61,724 nt of DNA from a virus. The stretch spans positions 1-61,724 of the IMG/VR virus record IMGVR_UViG_3300010885_020050. One strand, given 5' to 3'. This document shows, piece by piece, positions 7,139 through 16,084 of the stretch; the stretch's first letter is position 1, and every line of letters begins with the position of its first letter. Under the pieces are notes generated by a model, which was not told the origin of the DNA, searched no databases, and saw only the letters and a program-made list of their open reading frames with translations. The translations under genes and the position numbers were made by a program.

Positions 7139-7397
7139 ATTCGTTGACAAGCAGGACATAGTTTTACCGCCGCCGGTTAAGAAACTGATATGGAATGGCA
7201 CAGAGTTTGTTCCGTTCTTGCTGTATCGTAGAAAAGGTACTTTTAGTCCTCAACAGCAAGAATGGTTATGGAACACGTATGGTAAACCCGGTGCGTACAA
7301 ATATGTATGTCATTGGGATTATTTAAAAAGCGGTGATGTTACATATATGGACGATAAAGTCTACATGTTTTACACAATGAAATGGGGAGCAAAATGA
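7119..7397 (+). CDS. Small hypothetical protein (92 aa)
   Basis: ATG 7119 lies inside the preceding gene. The protein has a short hydrophobic, proline-containing segment (IVLPPPVKKLIWNGTEFVPF), an aromatic-rich middle, and ends VYMFYTMKWGAK, again the aromatic-x-L/M-K-aromatic C-terminus seen in three other small genes of the window. The stop TGA overlaps the ATG of the nucleotidyltransferase gene (ATGA at 7394-7397), so it is coupled to the sugar module downstream. Function unknown. Confidence 0.78.
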   Translation: MLTPTVEFVDKQDIVLPPPVKKLIWNGTEFVPFLLYRRKGTFSPQQQEWLWNTYGKPGAYKYVCHWDYLKSGDVTYMDDKVYMFYTMKWGAK

Positions 7398-7885
7398 AAA
7401 TTGGATTCAACTGTAGTAGTTTTGATCTATTACACGCTGGCCACGTTACCATGTTAAAAATGGAAAAGCAGTTGTGCGATTATCTCATTGTGGCATTACA
7501 AATTGATCCTACCATTGACCGGCCAGGTGTTAAAAATCAACCTGTACAAAGTGCATATGAACGGTATGTGCAATTACAGGCCTGTAAGTATGTGGATGAA
7601 ATTCTTATCTACGAAACTGAATACGATCTATTACAATTAATGCAGACTCAACTTATTCATATACGTTTCTTGAGTGACGAATATTTAAATAGAGATTTCA
7701 CAGGTAAGCAATGGTGTATGAATAACGGCGTTGAGCTACACTATCATAAGCGTCAACACAATTATAGCTCAAGCGAATTACGTGCTAGAACGGCCCGACT
7801 TGAAAATGCAAAGAATATAGATGTTAATAACAAAGATAAAAACTTTGCACAATATTCTCCAGAATTAATAAAGGTTCCTGAATGA
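7394..7885 (+). CDS. Cytidylyltransferase-like nucleotidyltransferase
   Basis: I chose ATG 7394 (MKIGFNCSSFDLLHAGH), preceded by GGGGAG at 7384-7389, over an ATG 12 bases upstream inside that site. The 163-aa protein has the HxGH nucleotide-binding motif HAGH at residues 14-17. A C-terminal YSSSELR corresponds to the SSTxxR-type motif of glycerol-3-phosphate cytidylyltransferase and the HldE/RfaE C-terminal domain. The family transfers CMP or AMP to a phosphorylated sugar or alcohol, so it probably makes an activated precursor for the enzymes next to it. It overlaps both neighbours by ATGA. Substrate and nucleotide preference cannot be read from the sequence. Confidence 0.9.
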   Translation: MKIGFNCSSFDLLHAGHVTMLKMEKQLCDYLIVALQIDPTIDRPGVKNQPVQSAYERYVQLQACKYVDEILIYETEYDLLQLMQTQLIHIRFLSDEYLNRDFTGKQWCMNNGVELHYHKRQHNYSSSELRARTARLENAKNIDVNNKDKNFAQYSPELIKVPE

Positions 7886-8859
7886 AGAAAATATTAGTCA
7901 CTGGTGGACTTGGACTCATTGGACACAATGTAGTCAAGAGACTACAAGATCAATCACACACAGTATCCATAGTTGATAACCGGACCACATACGGAATGAT
8001 CCCACAATCAGAACTTGACTACTTGATAAGAGAAAGACTGAAGAAAATAAATCAATCACCTTCACACATGTACACTCGAGATATCTGTGATAGAGAATCT
8101 ATCAACGACATATTTGAAATAGAGCAGCCCGATGTAGTGATACACATGGCGTCATTTCCTCGACAGAAAGTTGTGAATGCTAACCCTGCATGGGGTGCTA
8201 GTGTCATGATGGAAGGATTGATCAATGTGCTCGAGGGTGCCAAACAACACCATGTGAAGCGAGTTGTTTACATCTCTAGCTCAATGGTGTACGGAGACTT
8301 TGTGGATGATGTAACTGAGGATGCTGTGTGCGGGCCACAGGGACAATATGGAATTATGAAACTTGCAGGAGAAGACCTTGTTAAAGACTATACTCGTAGG
8401 GGATGTTTTGATTGTGTTATACTTAGGCCTAGTGCTGTATACGGCCCCTTGGACGTGGAAGACCGCGTGGTCTCAAAATTCATGCTCACAGCAATGTGCG
8501 GCGGAGTGCTCCGAGTTAACGGATCAAGCGAAACACTAGACTTCACTTATGTAGATGATGCCGCTGATGGTGTGGTGGCTGCTGCACTTGTGCCTGCTGC
8601 TGCCAATCAAACATTCAATATCACAAAAAGCCACAGCGTGAGCTTGTTACAGGCTGCTAGAATGATCATTGAGATTGTAGGCAAAGGCTCAATTGAACTA
8701 CGCGATCGAGATGCAGACTTTCCATCACGTGGTGCATTGAATATTGATCGTGCCAAACAAGTTTTAGGTTACAACCCACAGGTTGATGTTGAAGAAGGAT
8801 TTAAAAACTACTATGGCTGGTTTAAAAATAGCATTTACTGGGCTCCCAAGACAGTATAA
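7882..8859 (+). CDS. NAD-dependent sugar epimerase/dehydratase (SDR)
   Basis: The 325-aa protein has the extended short-chain dehydrogenase Rossmann motif GGLGLIG at residues 8-14. The catalytic pair is Y156/K160 (YGIMK), preceded by the serine-rich ISSSMVYGD. This pattern is typical of UDP-glucose 4-epimerase-like and nucleotide-sugar dehydratase enzymes. Length is normal. Set between a nucleotidyltransferase and aminotransferases, it probably isomerises or oxidises a nucleotide sugar in the cytoplasm. The start overlaps the previous stop by ATGA, and the end overlaps the next gene by 47 bases. I cannot decide between epimerase and dehydratase. Confidence 0.93.
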   Translation: MKKILVTGGLGLIGHNVVKRLQDQSHTVSIVDNRTTYGMIPQSELDYLIRERLKKINQSPSHMYTRDICDRESINDIFEIEQPDVVIHMASFPRQKVVNANPAWGASVMMEGLINVLEGAKQHHVKRVVYISSSMVYGDFVDDVTEDAVCGPQGQYGIMKLAGEDLVKDYTRRGCFDCVILRPSAVYGPLDVEDRVVSKFMLTAMCGGVLRVNGSSETLDFTYVDDAADGVVAAALVPAAANQTFNITKSHSVSLLQAARMIIEIVGKGSIELRDRDADFPSRGALNIDRAKQVLGYNPQVDVEEGFKNYYGWFKNSIYWAPKTV

Positions 8860-9904
8860 CAATCTCCGTGAGGAGATCCTGGATGCAACTGACATAGTGT
8901 TGCGTTCTGGTAATCTCATGGATGGTAACAACACCGCTGAGTTTGAATCATGGTTGTCTAAAAAGAATCATAATTTGCATGCGGTAACATGTCACTCGGG
9001 CACACAGGCTCTAGAGATCATTGCCGCCTACTGTTTTGATAACATTCGTGATGCAGGCAAGACTCCCACAGTTTTGGTCCCGGCTATGACATACCCTGCC
9101 ACAGCCAATGCATTCATTATGGCTGGCTGGCAAGTGGAGATCGTGGATACTGACAAATATGGATGTATGGATCCTGCCGTGATCCAGGATGATCACACCC
9201 GCAGCTATGATGCTATCTGTGTTGTGGGCCTATACGGTGCTGCATTAAATGCATTATCGCGATGTTATACCATGACTGATTGTTTGATTGAAGATGGTGC
9301 GCAACATTGGCTGTCGTATAATTGTCACCGGCAAGCTAACTCCACTGCTATCAGCTTTGATCCTACTAAAAATCTACCCAACTATGGCAATGGTGGTGCT
9401 GTAATCACTTCTGATTTGTATCTAGCTGAATATGCTCGCAATTGGTGCAACAACGGCAAAGCTGGCGGGCATACTACTGTAGGTACAAACAGTCGCATGA
9501 GTGAAATTGACTGTGCGCAAATGATGGTCAAGACTCAACATCTAGATGTTTGGCAACTGCGTCGAAGTCAGATAGCAAGATACTGGATGGTACGGCTAGA
9601 AGAAAAATCTATCCGATGTTTGATTGATAGTACCAACTTTAGAGGTCATGCGTTACAGAAGTTTGTGATTGAAGTTGACAACCAGGTTGAATTGCAACAA
9701 CGACTTGCTGCTGGACAAATTGAAACCAAGATACACTACAAGAATCCGCTACATGAGCTAGATGCGTATCAGAATTGTAAAGGACCCAACCTGTTGAGTG
9801 TGAGCTCAAGTCTAGCACGACGCTGCATCTCATTGCCGTTCTATCCTGAACTCACTGATCTGGAAGCCGACTACATTATCAATTCGGTGTTAGCTGCTGT
9901 TTAA
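8813..9904 (+). CDS. DegT/DnrJ/EryC1/StrS-type PLP aminotransferase (copy 1)
   Basis: I chose ATG 8813 (MAGLKIAFTGLPRQYNNLRE, 363 aa); an in-frame ATG at 8786 is an alternative with more overlap into the epimerase gene. The PLP-binding lysine is K186 in SFDPTKNLPNYGNGGAV, and D161 (EDGAQ) should contact the pyridine nitrogen. The family aminates keto-sugars on nucleotide carriers (sugar aminotransferases). Sequence after the lysine lacks the usual GD of GDGG (it reads GNGG). It follows the epimerase directly, fitting a keto-sugar to amino-sugar step. A second copy lies at 11280 but differs clearly, so the two probably act on different substrates or steps. Confidence 0.9.
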   Translation: MAGLKIAFTGLPRQYNNLREEILDATDIVLRSGNLMDGNNTAEFESWLSKKNHNLHAVTCHSGTQALEIIAAYCFDNIRDAGKTPTVLVPAMTYPATANAFIMAGWQVEIVDTDKYGCMDPAVIQDDHTRSYDAICVVGLYGAALNALSRCYTMTDCLIEDGAQHWLSYNCHRQANSTAISFDPTKNLPNYGNGGAVITSDLYLAEYARNWCNNGKAGGHTTVGTNSRMSEIDCAQMMVKTQHLDVWQLRRSQIARYWMVRLEEKSIRCLIDSTNFRGHALQKFVIEVDNQVELQQRLAAGQIETKIHYKNPLHELDAYQNCKGPNLLSVSSSLARRCISLPFYPELTDLEADYIINSVLAAV

Positions 9905-9906
9905 AT

Positions 9907-11289
9907 ATGACAAGATTAGGTTATACCCATAGTTCCGTTGCTGTTGATCAGGCTGCTGATATTTCTCACTTGGACTCTGTGTCCATACAGATATGTAAAA
10001 TGTTAGCCGATGATCCTTTTGTGACTCAAAGAAAAATAGCGGGCACACTACACATTTCTGCAGATCAATTGCGTGAATTATCACAAATGTTACGGCAAGA
10101 TGCCAATGCACAAAATCATATCTTACTCCGTGGTGAGGGCACCAAGTATTGGACTAATACCATCCAACCATTACTCAACAACGGTTCGTTGCATGCTGCT
10201 ATAGATCATAACTACATGTATCCAAATCGCATTGGGTTATACACTGGCATGAGTTGCATGTTCTATTGCAATTTTTGTGGGCGGAATCCTGTTGCCAAAT
10301 ATGATCGGAAGTTTGAACAACATGGGTTTGATGTATTCAAACAGATCATTGATCAAGACTCCAAGACTGATCAATTCTGGGATGATAGATTTAGAATCAG
10401 CGGTGGACTTGAGCCATTGACCAATCGCTATCTAGGTAATATCATTACCTATGGCAAACAGCGTGGTTACAAGATGCAACTCTATACCAATGGTTACATG
10501 ATGACCGCAAAGTATGTAGAGAAGAACCCAGGTATGAAAGATCTGTATGCAGTTCGATTCAGCCTATACGGTGTGGATACAGATAGTGCTTTCAAAGTAA
10601 CCCGGCATTCTGAAAGTTTTGATTGTATCATACAAAACATCATTGACTATATCAACTCAACCACTGATGTGCGTGTGGGGGTAAATTGGATTATCCTTCC
10701 TGGATCTTCTAAAGATGTATTAAAGCTGGTTGATATCATTGATCATATCAACAGTCACACCACTCGTCCTATTGACTTTGTCACTTTGAGAGAAGATTTT
10801 AGTCAAAATGTTCGCATAGTCAGTGACGAGGAGAGAGCACAACTTGTTGATATATTTGACAAGATCAAAGATTTTAAACAAAACAAATGGCCTACTACAC
10901 ATTGGGATTTTGGTTACGCATTAGAGTCTCTGGTACACGGAAAAAATTCTGGTGCATTGAAAATGATCTCCTGGAAGGAAATGGTGCCATACAGTTTTCC
11001 GCAAGTGGCTGTGGCAGTTGATGTCAAGGGCGATGTTTATGTGTACCACGAAAGTGGATTTTTAGATCGACCAGGCGCTGAACGATATATTATTGGAAGC
11101 ATCAATAACAGTAGCGTAGAACAGGTAGTTCAAACTTTTGTACAATCAGGAAAAACAATAAGACCGATGCCTCCTGATGTAGGATATCTAGATGCCTTTG
11201 ATCATGTGGTGAGTAGGCTGATCAATCAGGCCATGGATGACAAAAAGTTTGGTATACCATGGAATCAAGGACCAGTCACATGCAGATAA
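9907..11289 (+). CDS. Radical SAM enzyme with N-terminal helix-turn-helix-like region
   Basis: The 460-aa protein has CMFYCNFC at residues 117-124, the CX3CX2C cluster-binding motif of radical SAM enzymes, followed by ISGGLEPL, the expected second-strand GG/E motif. About 100 residues precede the core. They include DDPFVTQRKIAGTLHISADQ, which reads like a winged or simple helix-turn-helix. Unlike the five radical SAM proteins on the other strand, it has no N-terminal twitch cysteines, so it is a separate subfamily. It sits between two aminotransferase genes (2-base gap before, 10-base overlap after), pointing to a role in the same small-molecule or sugar pathway. Reaction unknown. Confidence 0.9.
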   Translation: MTRLGYTHSSVAVDQAADISHLDSVSIQICKMLADDPFVTQRKIAGTLHISADQLRELSQMLRQDANAQNHILLRGEGTKYWTNTIQPLLNNGSLHAAIDHNYMYPNRIGLYTGMSCMFYCNFCGRNPVAKYDRKFEQHGFDVFKQIIDQDSKTDQFWDDRFRISGGLEPLTNRYLGNIITYGKQRGYKMQLYTNGYMMTAKYVEKNPGMKDLYAVRFSLYGVDTDSAFKVTRHSESFDCIIQNIIDYINSTTDVRVGVNWIILPGSSKDVLKLVDIIDHINSHTTRPIDFVTLREDFSQNVRIVSDEERAQLVDIFDKIKDFKQNKWPTTHWDFGYALESLVHGKNSGALKMISWKEMVPYSFPQVAVAVDVKGDVYVYHESGFLDRPGAERYIIGSINNSSVEQVVQTFVQSGKTIRPMPPDVGYLDAFDHVVSRLINQAMDDKKFGIPWNQGPVTCR

Positions 11290-12371
11290 TCATTCCATAC
11301 GCAAATTTGTTTCAAGAATACACAGAGGCCAAAATTCCTATTGATGCTGCAATCAAACGATGCATTGACAATAGTTCTTTCATTGGTGGCACAGAGGTTA
11401 AGGAGTTTGAAACCAAATTGAAACAATACACTCAGTCCGAAGATTGTGCAGGTGTAAGTAGTGGTACCAGCGCATTGATGTTGTCTTTGTTAGCAGTTGG
11501 TGTGAAATCCGGAGACGAAGTAATTGTACCCGGCATGAGTTTTATTAGCACAGCTGAATGTGTTAGCCAAATTGGTGCTGTACCTCAATTTGTTGACATT
11601 GATCAATATCATACTATAGATGTAGATCAGATCAAAAATACAATCACTAAGAAAACTCGAGCAATTATTTTTGTTGATCTCTACGGGCAAACAGTTGCTC
11701 TACAACAATTGCGAGAATTGGCACCCGGTATTCCACTAATACAAGATGCTGCGCAAAGTGCAGGATGCCGGTACAAAGGTCAACCCATTGGAAATCAGGC
11801 AGATCTAACTTGTTTTAGTTTCTATCCAGGAAAAAACTTAGGAGCAATGGGTGATGCTGGTGCAGTCACTGGCAATCAAAAACTTATCGACAACATAAAA
11901 ATGCTTCGAGATCATGGGCGCCAGGTAAAATATGTCCACCACATTGTGGGGTGGAATGAGCGTCTTGACGCTATGCAGGCAGCTATCTTATCGGCTAAAT
12001 TTGATTTTTTAGACATATGGAATCAAAAAAGAGTTGAGCATGCTCAACAATATCTTGAATTACTCAAACACTGCGATAAAATTCAGTTGCCACAATCAAA
12101 CCGAGTCAGTAGCCATGTTTACAATCAATTTGTAATTATGACTGATCGTAGAGATGAACTTTATGAATCTCTGCTTGACCAGGGGATTCAGGCAGGCATC
12201 CAATTCCCATTAGCCATGCATCAACAACCTGTATATCAAAATATGTCTACAATCAGTTTGCCTAACAGCGAACGTCTAGCTGCTAAATGTATTAGTCTTC
12301 CAGTTCATGCACAGCTCAACCCCGGGGACGTGGATGTGGTTGCACAGGCTGTGCTTGATTTTTTCAATTAA
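11280..12371 (+). CDS. DegT/DnrJ/EryC1/StrS-type PLP aminotransferase (copy 2)
   Basis: I chose ATG 11280 (MQIIIPYANLFQEYTEAKIP, 363 aa), which overlaps the radical SAM gene by 10 bases. The PLP lysine is K185 in CFSFYPGKNLGAMGDAGAV, and D156 of QDAAQS is the pyridine-contacting Asp. This copy carries the classical GDAGAV loop and looks like a canonical sugar aminotransferase (StrS/DegT), for example one acting on a 3- or 4-keto nucleotide sugar. It ends the + strand module. The stop region overlaps the end of the convergent 864-aa gene by 8 bases and no terminator is visible, so read-through antisense transcription is possible. Confidence 0.92.
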   Translation: MQIIIPYANLFQEYTEAKIPIDAAIKRCIDNSSFIGGTEVKEFETKLKQYTQSEDCAGVSSGTSALMLSLLAVGVKSGDEVIVPGMSFISTAECVSQIGAVPQFVDIDQYHTIDVDQIKNTITKKTRAIIFVDLYGQTVALQQLRELAPGIPLIQDAAQSAGCRYKGQPIGNQADLTCFSFYPGKNLGAMGDAGAVTGNQKLIDNIKMLRDHGRQVKYVHHIVGWNERLDAMQAAILSAKFDFLDIWNQKRVEHAQQYLELLKHCDKIQLPQSNRVSSHVYNQFVIMTDRRDELYESLLDQGIQAGIQFPLAMHQQPVYQNMSTISLPNSERLAAKCISLPVHAQLNPGDVDVVAQAVLDFFN

Positions 12372-14958
12372 CTTCCCCATAAAGCGTTGAGAAATAGTTT
12401 CTTAGCCATTGCCAGTTGAAACTATTTTTTCTATAAGCAAAGTCATCTTTGTATTTCTTATAGAACTCTCTTCCATCTTTGGCTCCGGTCAACGCCCATT
12501 CTGCATAATCACCTTTGGCTACTGTTTCCCATATTTTGATACGATATTCAGTTTCAACAGATGGTAATTTTTCCTGCTGGTCATAGAGTTTGCTAACTTC
12601 TCTAAATGCAGTTCTCCAAGTATGATACGGACTGGTGTTGAAATTACCATATGTACTGATGAGAGGTATGACTTCATGGGGAAAGCTCAGTGTGTAATCG
12701 AGACCAAACTCTTGATCTCGATTGTCAAGTATGAGATTGCAATTATACATGATAACTGCCATCTCTCCATACACTAGCTTGTTCACACGATTCTCGCTGT
12801 AAAAGATATAGTGTTTAGGTTGTTGAAAGTAATCAGGCTGGAAAGTAAAATCAAATCCAGGATACAGTTCAGTTTTTCCAAATACACAAAAATACCACGG
12901 AGTTGAACTTAATGCTGCTGCTGCTGCTAATGCATTCTCCATGCCTTCTATGCCATGTACTCTTTTTGCTCTTGGACATTTATCTTGTAATTTTTTCCAG
13001 TTACCCTCTGCTTCGGGTTCGTCATAGGAGATAAAAATTACATCTTGAAGCTGTGCAGGCGTTGTGGATCGTTGTGTTTTGTCTATGTAGGCGTAATCGT
13101 ATAATTGTGTTTTTATAACCGGCACTGCTGTACGTGGAACTATCACTGCATTGGCACCTGGATCCAATGGTATTAAAGTTTTAGTTTCTGCTCTCCACAG
13201 ATTCGCAGCAGGGTAAGTTACAGGAGGTTCTGCACCACCTACAAATAGTGCCACTGGCCCAGACCATGTCATTGTTTTTACTGCGTCAACATGACTATCT
13301 AAATTGTGTTTTATCACAGGCATGTATCTACGTGGCACTGATATGTCAACAAAGTTACAATCGTACCATTCTAGCAATTCCTTGCGTTCTGCATACTCGG
13401 CAAAACTAGGAACATGCATGTAGAATGTATCACCAAATTTTTGGTCATTGCTGGCAAACACATGCAGCATGTTAGCTTGCCATTGTTCAGGATGCCAACT
13501 AAAGTCAAATCCAGTGTAGTCACAGATACTAGAGCAAACCCATACAAACTCGTATTGTCCTTGTAGACTTTTGGCAATACGTATCAATGTATCTCTATAG
13601 TTGTCAAAGTAGCGAACAGTCTTTACTGTATTAGGAATTTGTTCTGTATTACCATCTAAATGATCAATTTCTACAATCACAGCTGACTTTGGATCCACTT
13701 TAATTTTTATTTGTTCTACATATTTTATTTCAGTGGCACCAGGCACAGTGTAAACAGGACCGCCTGTGCGCTGATGTTGTGTTCCAAACTGATATATGTA
13801 AGGAGTTTCAGTAGCGTCTGGTGTCCAGGAAAAATCAAAACTATTGATATCAACACCGTCGGGTATGGTCCAATTTTTGTTGGTGGGCAACATCTTGGCT
13901 GTTTGTCCGGTGACATATTTTATTTCTGTAGCACCGGGTACAGTGTAAACAGGACCGCCGGCACGATTCCATTGTGTACCAAATTGATAGATGTAAGCTG
14001 GATCGTTTTTGTTGGGATGCCAAGTCCAATCAAACGAATCTTTGTTGATGTTTTCCGGAACTGTCCAACAATCATCAATCGAAATTTTGTTTATTTTCAA
14101 TGTTGATACATATTTTATTTCAGTAGCACCGGGTACAGTGTAAACAGGACCGCCTGTGCGCTGATGTTGTGTACCAAATTGATAGATGTAAGCTGGATCT
14201 CCTGGATCAGGAATCCAAGAATAGTCCACAGTGGCTAAGTCAATTGTATCGGGCACAGTCCAATGAGTAATGTTGGAAAGTAACTTTGCCCGTGGCCAAT
14301 GCATGTATTTTCGTTCAGTTGCACCTAACACATGATATTCTACTGTGGACATTTTTTCAGCTGACCACCACTGATTGCCAAACACATATATGTAAGGCGG
14401 ATCGCCTGGGTCCGGGCACCAACTGTAATCCCATTCACAATCTACCAATGTGTGCCAATGACTGTTGTGTTTTTCTGTCAACGTGGCACGAGGTAGATCC
14501 ATGTATTTGTGTTTGGTGGCACCAGGAACACGATATTCTACAGTAGGCATTATGTTTGCTGGCCACCATTGATTACCAAACACATATATGTAAGGAGGAT
14601 CATGTGGATGGGGTGCCCATGTGCAATCAAAATCCGCATGTTCTACCAAGATATCAACTGCCTCTGGAAGACTCTTATTTGGTACAATGTTGCTATGGAA
14701 ATGGTATTTTATTTTACCAGTTTTTGGCACAAGATATGTGCCCGAATATTCATGGTGCTGACTAGGCCATGCGTGCGTAAACTCACGTTGCCACGGTACA
14801 GGTTCAAAAAGGAAATCAAACCCTGAGTAATCCACTAAGTATGAGACCACCCAAAAGAATCTTGTTCGTGACTGTTGCTGTGCTTGCTCAATGTTTTCAA
14901 CCTGTTGCTCGTGTGCAAACAGATCCGGCTTGGTTCCAATATAAAATACATCAAACAT
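12364..14958 (-). CDS. 864-aa repeat protein with C-terminal glycosyltransferase-like domain
   Basis: Residues about 107-415 hold five repeats of 65-68 residues. The consensus is roughly FDxSWxPDPGDPxYIYxFG, then xQW/H, a Val/Tyr strand, VPGATxxKYV and a WTxP linker. Weaker copies occur at about 45-87, 482-522 and 700-740. Residues 638-864 start with FISYDEPEAEGNWKKLQ and align by eye with the protein at 28347-29279, a GT-A-like domain. Here the DGD metal motif is replaced by VFGK, so a catalytic role is doubtful. No signal peptide is seen. The gene faces both flanking + strand blocks: its start codon shares CATG with the divergent gene at 14957. Function unknown; candidate scaffold, glycan-binding protein or substrate. 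Confidence 0.85.
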   Translation of the reverse strand: MFDVFYIGTKPDLFAHEQQVENIEQAQQQSRTRFFWVVSYLVDYSGFDFLFEPVPWQREFTHAWPSQHHEYSGTYLVPKTGKIKYHFHSNIVPNKSLPEAVDILVEHADFDCTWAPHPHDPPYIYVFGNQWWPANIMPTVEYRVPGATKHKYMDLPRATLTEKHNSHWHTLVDCEWDYSWCPDPGDPPYIYVFGNQWWSAEKMSTVEYHVLGATERKYMHWPRAKLLSNITHWTVPDTIDLATVDYSWIPDPGDPAYIYQFGTQHQRTGGPVYTVPGATEIKYVSTLKINKISIDDCWTVPENINKDSFDWTWHPNKNDPAYIYQFGTQWNRAGGPVYTVPGATEIKYVTGQTAKMLPTNKNWTIPDGVDINSFDFSWTPDATETPYIYQFGTQHQRTGGPVYTVPGATEIKYVEQIKIKVDPKSAVIVEIDHLDGNTEQIPNTVKTVRYFDNYRDTLIRIAKSLQGQYEFVWVCSSICDYTGFDFSWHPEQWQANMLHVFASNDQKFGDTFYMHVPSFAEYAERKELLEWYDCNFVDISVPRRYMPVIKHNLDSHVDAVKTMTWSGPVALFVGGAEPPVTYPAANLWRAETKTLIPLDPGANAVIVPRTAVPVIKTQLYDYAYIDKTQRSTTPAQLQDVIFISYDEPEAEGNWKKLQDKCPRAKRVHGIEGMENALAAAAALSSTPWYFCVFGKTELYPGFDFTFQPDYFQQPKHYIFYSENRVNKLVYGEMAVIMYNCNLILDNRDQEFGLDYTLSFPHEVIPLISTYGNFNTSPYHTWRTAFREVSKLYDQQEKLPSVETEYRIKIWETVAKGDYAEWALTGAKDGREFYKKYKDDFAYRKNSFNWQWLRNYFSTLYGEVN
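13714..14640 (-). repeat. Five tandem coding repeats of about 195-205 bp
   Basis: This is the DNA encoding the five central repeats of the 864-aa protein. Copies starting near 13730, 13920 and 14110 are close to identical over about 70 bases (the block around ACAGTGTAAACAGGACCGCC), while the two copies nearest 14330 and 14530 form a second, more diverged subtype. The high DNA identity implies recent duplication or ongoing recombination, so copy number may vary between relatives. Confidence 0.88.
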
Positions 14959-16084
14959 GATTAGAATAGACGAGATTTACGAAAATACATTTTTGCCTTG
15001 GGTAAAAAATAACTTGCCCACAACTGCTCTTTATTATCATGATCCGTTTGGCCATAGTGATCCGGACAGCATTTTTTGCAGGAGCCATATAGATTCTGAA
15101 AAAGAAACCAGTTTCATTTATTTCTTTGACCAAGAGCCTTTGATTTTAGATTATCATTCAAAAACATTTGACAGCATTGATCAGAGAAATAGTAGATTCA
15201 ATCGAGAAAAACGCAGTACAGACAGAAAACCAGGTATCATTATAACCAGTGAGGCTGACAGCAACAATATAGATTATATATGTAAACAGAGAAACTTGCA
15301 ACCTTTTTATTACTTCTTTCATGGATGGGCTGCACTAGATTGGTATCGTGGATACAATCGAACTTTCTTGATCACACCTTGGACACAACGTAGGATACAA
15401 AAAACTTTCTTTAGCGCCAATCGAATCATTGGCGGATTGCGTCAACATCGTGTGTTGATGTTGTATCATTTTGCAAAACTAGATCTCATGCATAACTGGA
15501 TCAGTGCCAGTTCAGTCTGTCCAGCAGAGAATATTTCCATTGAGGAAATTGCCAAACAATATCAAACCCAATATTCTGATATTGCGGATGTGATCAATGA
15601 ATTAGATCTACCTAGATTTTTTCCTGGAGAAGATCATGCCAAAATGAGCAGTTGTTGGTTAGATCAGTTTGAGCCATGTGCAGAAAGTCTAGTGTATCAT
15701 GTGACAGAAACTGTGTACACTGGACGCAGATTGCATCTTACTGAAAAATCATTTAAACCCATTGCTTTGGGTATGCCGTTTATACTCACCGCCACAGCCG
15801 GTAGTCTAGCATACTTACGCAGATATGGGTTCCAGACCTTTGGAGACTTCTGGGACGAGAGTTATGATCTTGAGACTGATGATTTTACTCGAGCCGAAAA
15901 AGTAGCCTCTGTGTTAAAGCAACTGGATAATCTTTCGGAACAAAAAAAGCAAGAACTATTTCAAGCCTGCTGGCCTGTGATTGAACATAACTGGAATTGG
16001 TTTTATCATGGTGGCCTTGAATCGGTACTGTGGAAAGAACTCAACTGTATGTTACAATCAATCAAAACACATGTATCACAATGA
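14957..16084 (+). CDS. Putative glycosyltransferase, TEKxxKPI family (copy A)
   Basis: The 375-aa protein has FDQEPL at residues 57-62 and, near residue 260, LTEKSFKPIALGMPFI. A Leu-rich turn YLRRYGFQTFGDFWDESYD follows. The same C-terminal signature occurs in the proteins at 16081, 24919 and, degraded, 27385. I recall this signature from phage and bacterial exostosin/fucosyltransferase-like GT-B proteins, in which the E-K-x-x-K-P segment binds the nucleotide sugar. The acceptor is unknown. Its start codon overlaps that of the divergent 864-aa gene, and no ribosome-binding site is evident. It is coupled by ATGA to the next gene. Confidence 0.75.
   Translation: MIRIDEIYENTFLPWVKNNLPTTALYYHDPFGHSDPDSIFCRSHIDSEKETSFIYFFDQEPLILDYHSKTFDSIDQRNSRFNREKRSTDRKPGIIITSEADSNNIDYICKQRNLQPFYYFFHGWAALDWYRGYNRTFLITPWTQRRIQKTFFSANRIIGGLRQHRVLMLYHFAKLDLMHNWISASSVCPAENISIEEIAKQYQTQYSDIADVINELDLPRFFPGEDHAKMSSCWLDQFEPCAESLVYHVTETVYTGRRLHLTEKSFKPIALGMPFILTATAGSLAYLRRYGFQTFGDFWDESYDLETDDFTRAEKVASVLKQLDNLSEQKKQELFQACWPVIEHNWNWFYHGGLESVLWKELNCMLQSIKTHVSQ

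Noticed and set aside
13711-14826. Plus-strand open frames across the repeat region of the 864-aa gene
   Set aside because: They follow the repeat period on the antisense strand and have no start signals.
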